A DNA stretch of 64,000 nt from an uncultured Clostridia bacterium (GTDB taxonomy: Bacteria; Bacillota; Clostridia; Christensenellales; DTU072), in contig CALVUD010000003.1 in assembly GCA_944363505.1 (NCBI GenBank), positions 69,783-133,782 of the forward strand, written 5' to 3'. Each line of letters starts with the position of its first letter. Position 1 is the first letter of the stretch. Shown here piece by piece: positions 63,532-64,000 of the stretch. The translations under genes were made by a program, and so were the position numbers. The notes under the pieces were generated by a model. That model was given only the letters and a program-made list of their open reading frames with translations, ran no database searches and was not told the origin of the DNA.

Positions 63532-64000
63532 ATGGATAACAATTTCGAAAAAGATAGCATAAACGCAACCGAACCCGTTTCAAACGCGGAACCCGTCGAA
63601 AACGTCGGGGCGGCGGTCGAAGGACCCGCGCCGAAGGGCTTCAAGGCAGGATTCAAGTCGCTCTTTACGACGGCAAGTACCCGCGAAGGGCATATCGGGC
63701 AGATGCACACCATCGGCAGGATATTTACCTGGTTTGCGCTGGGACTGATATGTCTCGTGCCGATTCTTTACTGCGTCGCCGAAGGCGTGACTCCCGATTG
63801 GTCGGTACTCGGCAAATCCGTGCCGTTCATGGCGGGATATTGGGCGATAGGGCTTATCGAAGCCATCAGCTACGCGCCGCTTCTCGGAACGGGCGGACAG
63901 TACCTTTCCTTTATCACGGGCAACATCGCCAACCTCAAGCTTCCTTGCTCGCTGAACGCGCAGAACATCGCCAAGGTCAAACAGGGCAGCGAAGAACAGG
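63532..64000 (+). CDS. Membrane protein partner of DUF5058, cut by the window end
   Basis: The frame is open from an ATG at 63532 (site AGAGGTGA) to the window end, 156 residues visible. The first 50 residues are hydrophilic and rich in Glu, Asn and Pro (cytoplasmic), then a span near 68-88 (FTWFALGLICLVPILYCVA) and a second hydrophobic stretch around 105-125. The segment YLSFITGNIANLKLPCSLNAQNIAK resembles proteins encoded next to DUF5058 genes. The 3-prime end is missing. Function unknown, probably a transporter subunit. Confidence 0.75.
   Translation, partial: MDNNFEKDSINATEPVSNAEPVENVGAAVEGPAPKGFKAGFKSLFTTASTREGHIGQMHTIGRIFTWFALGLICLVPILYCVAEGVTPDWSVLGKSVPFMAGYWAIGLIEAISYAPLLGTGGQYLSFITGNIANLKLPCSLNAQNIAKVKQGSEEQ

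Overview
The window looks like a chromosomal stretch from an anaerobic, spore-forming, single-membrane Clostridia-type firmicute. Four observations support this: a sleB-ypeB spore germination pair; a single-chain pyruvate:ferredoxin oxidoreductase with 4Fe-4S ferredoxin-type proteins and an iron alcohol dehydrogenase; type III glutamine synthetase beside an ANTAR regulator; and AddAB rather than RecBCD. Base composition is balanced to mildly GC-rich. Codon use is rich in GNN codons, which leaves long stop-free shadows opposite real genes. A gut-type uncultured Clostridia (for example Christensenellales-like) is my guess, not a demonstrated assignment. I saw no rRNA, tRNA, CRISPR array, insertion sequence or prophage, and no gene-free stretch longer than about 300 bases.

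Layout. 1-2836: the end of a phospho-sugar mutase gene, then the overlapping UPF0237 (ACT) and UPF0210 pair. 2946-10992: two small envelope proteins, then addB-addA. 11159-20998: a PE-repeat membrane protein, a CorA transporter, a membrane-anchored metallophosphoesterase, a DMT transporter, a FucO-like alcohol dehydrogenase, sleB-ypeB, a lipoprotein and an acidic zinc-ribbon protein. 21180-27693: a surface-polysaccharide locus (initiating sugar-phosphate transferase, two glycosyltransferases, a Wzm/Wzt-type exporter, GalU, UDP-galactopyranose mutase). 27890-31162: a ribbon-helix-helix protein in tandem with clpB. 31325-34675: an Fe-S aldo/keto reductase, a four-site ferredoxin and a family 2 glycoside hydrolase. 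34838-40472: a membrane-anchored EEP phosphoesterase, glnN, a divergent ANTAR regulator and pyrG. 40580-44089: pyruvate:ferredoxin oxidoreductase. 44309-52978: an operon of a GlpA-like and a GlpB-like flavoprotein, a DUF1667 protein, an FGGY kinase, an alkyl-DHAP-synthase-like flavoenzyme, a secreted lipase-like hydrolase and an S51 peptidase. 53030-54454: an Ig/beta-helix lipoprotein. 54664-61283: gyrB, gyrA, a CMP-kinase-like protein and a multispan membrane protein. 61328-64000: an M20 dipeptidase and a DUF5058 membrane protein followed by its partner, cut by the window edge.

The most novel-looking item is the 44.3-53.0 kb operon. It combines the machinery for phosphorylating and oxidising a glycerol-like substrate with an enzyme bearing the HHH signature of alkyl-dihydroxyacetone-phosphate synthase, a BON domain fused to the dehydrogenase, and a membrane-anchored lipase-like hydrolase. 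I propose handling of glycerol ether lipids. This is an inference.

Promoters are easy to read here: TTGACA-like box, 16-18 bases, TATAAT-like box. Five genes (starts 3560, 14891, 19381, 25505 on the minus strand, 44309) have the -10 box only 6-9 bases before the start codon, so their mRNAs should be leaderless or nearly so. Other regulatory signals include a 29-base alternating pyrimidine-purine tract in front of gyrB, phased AAATT repeats in front of the RHH-clpB promoter, and operator-like palindromes in the promoters of the glycoside hydrolase and the pyruvate:ferredoxin oxidoreductase.
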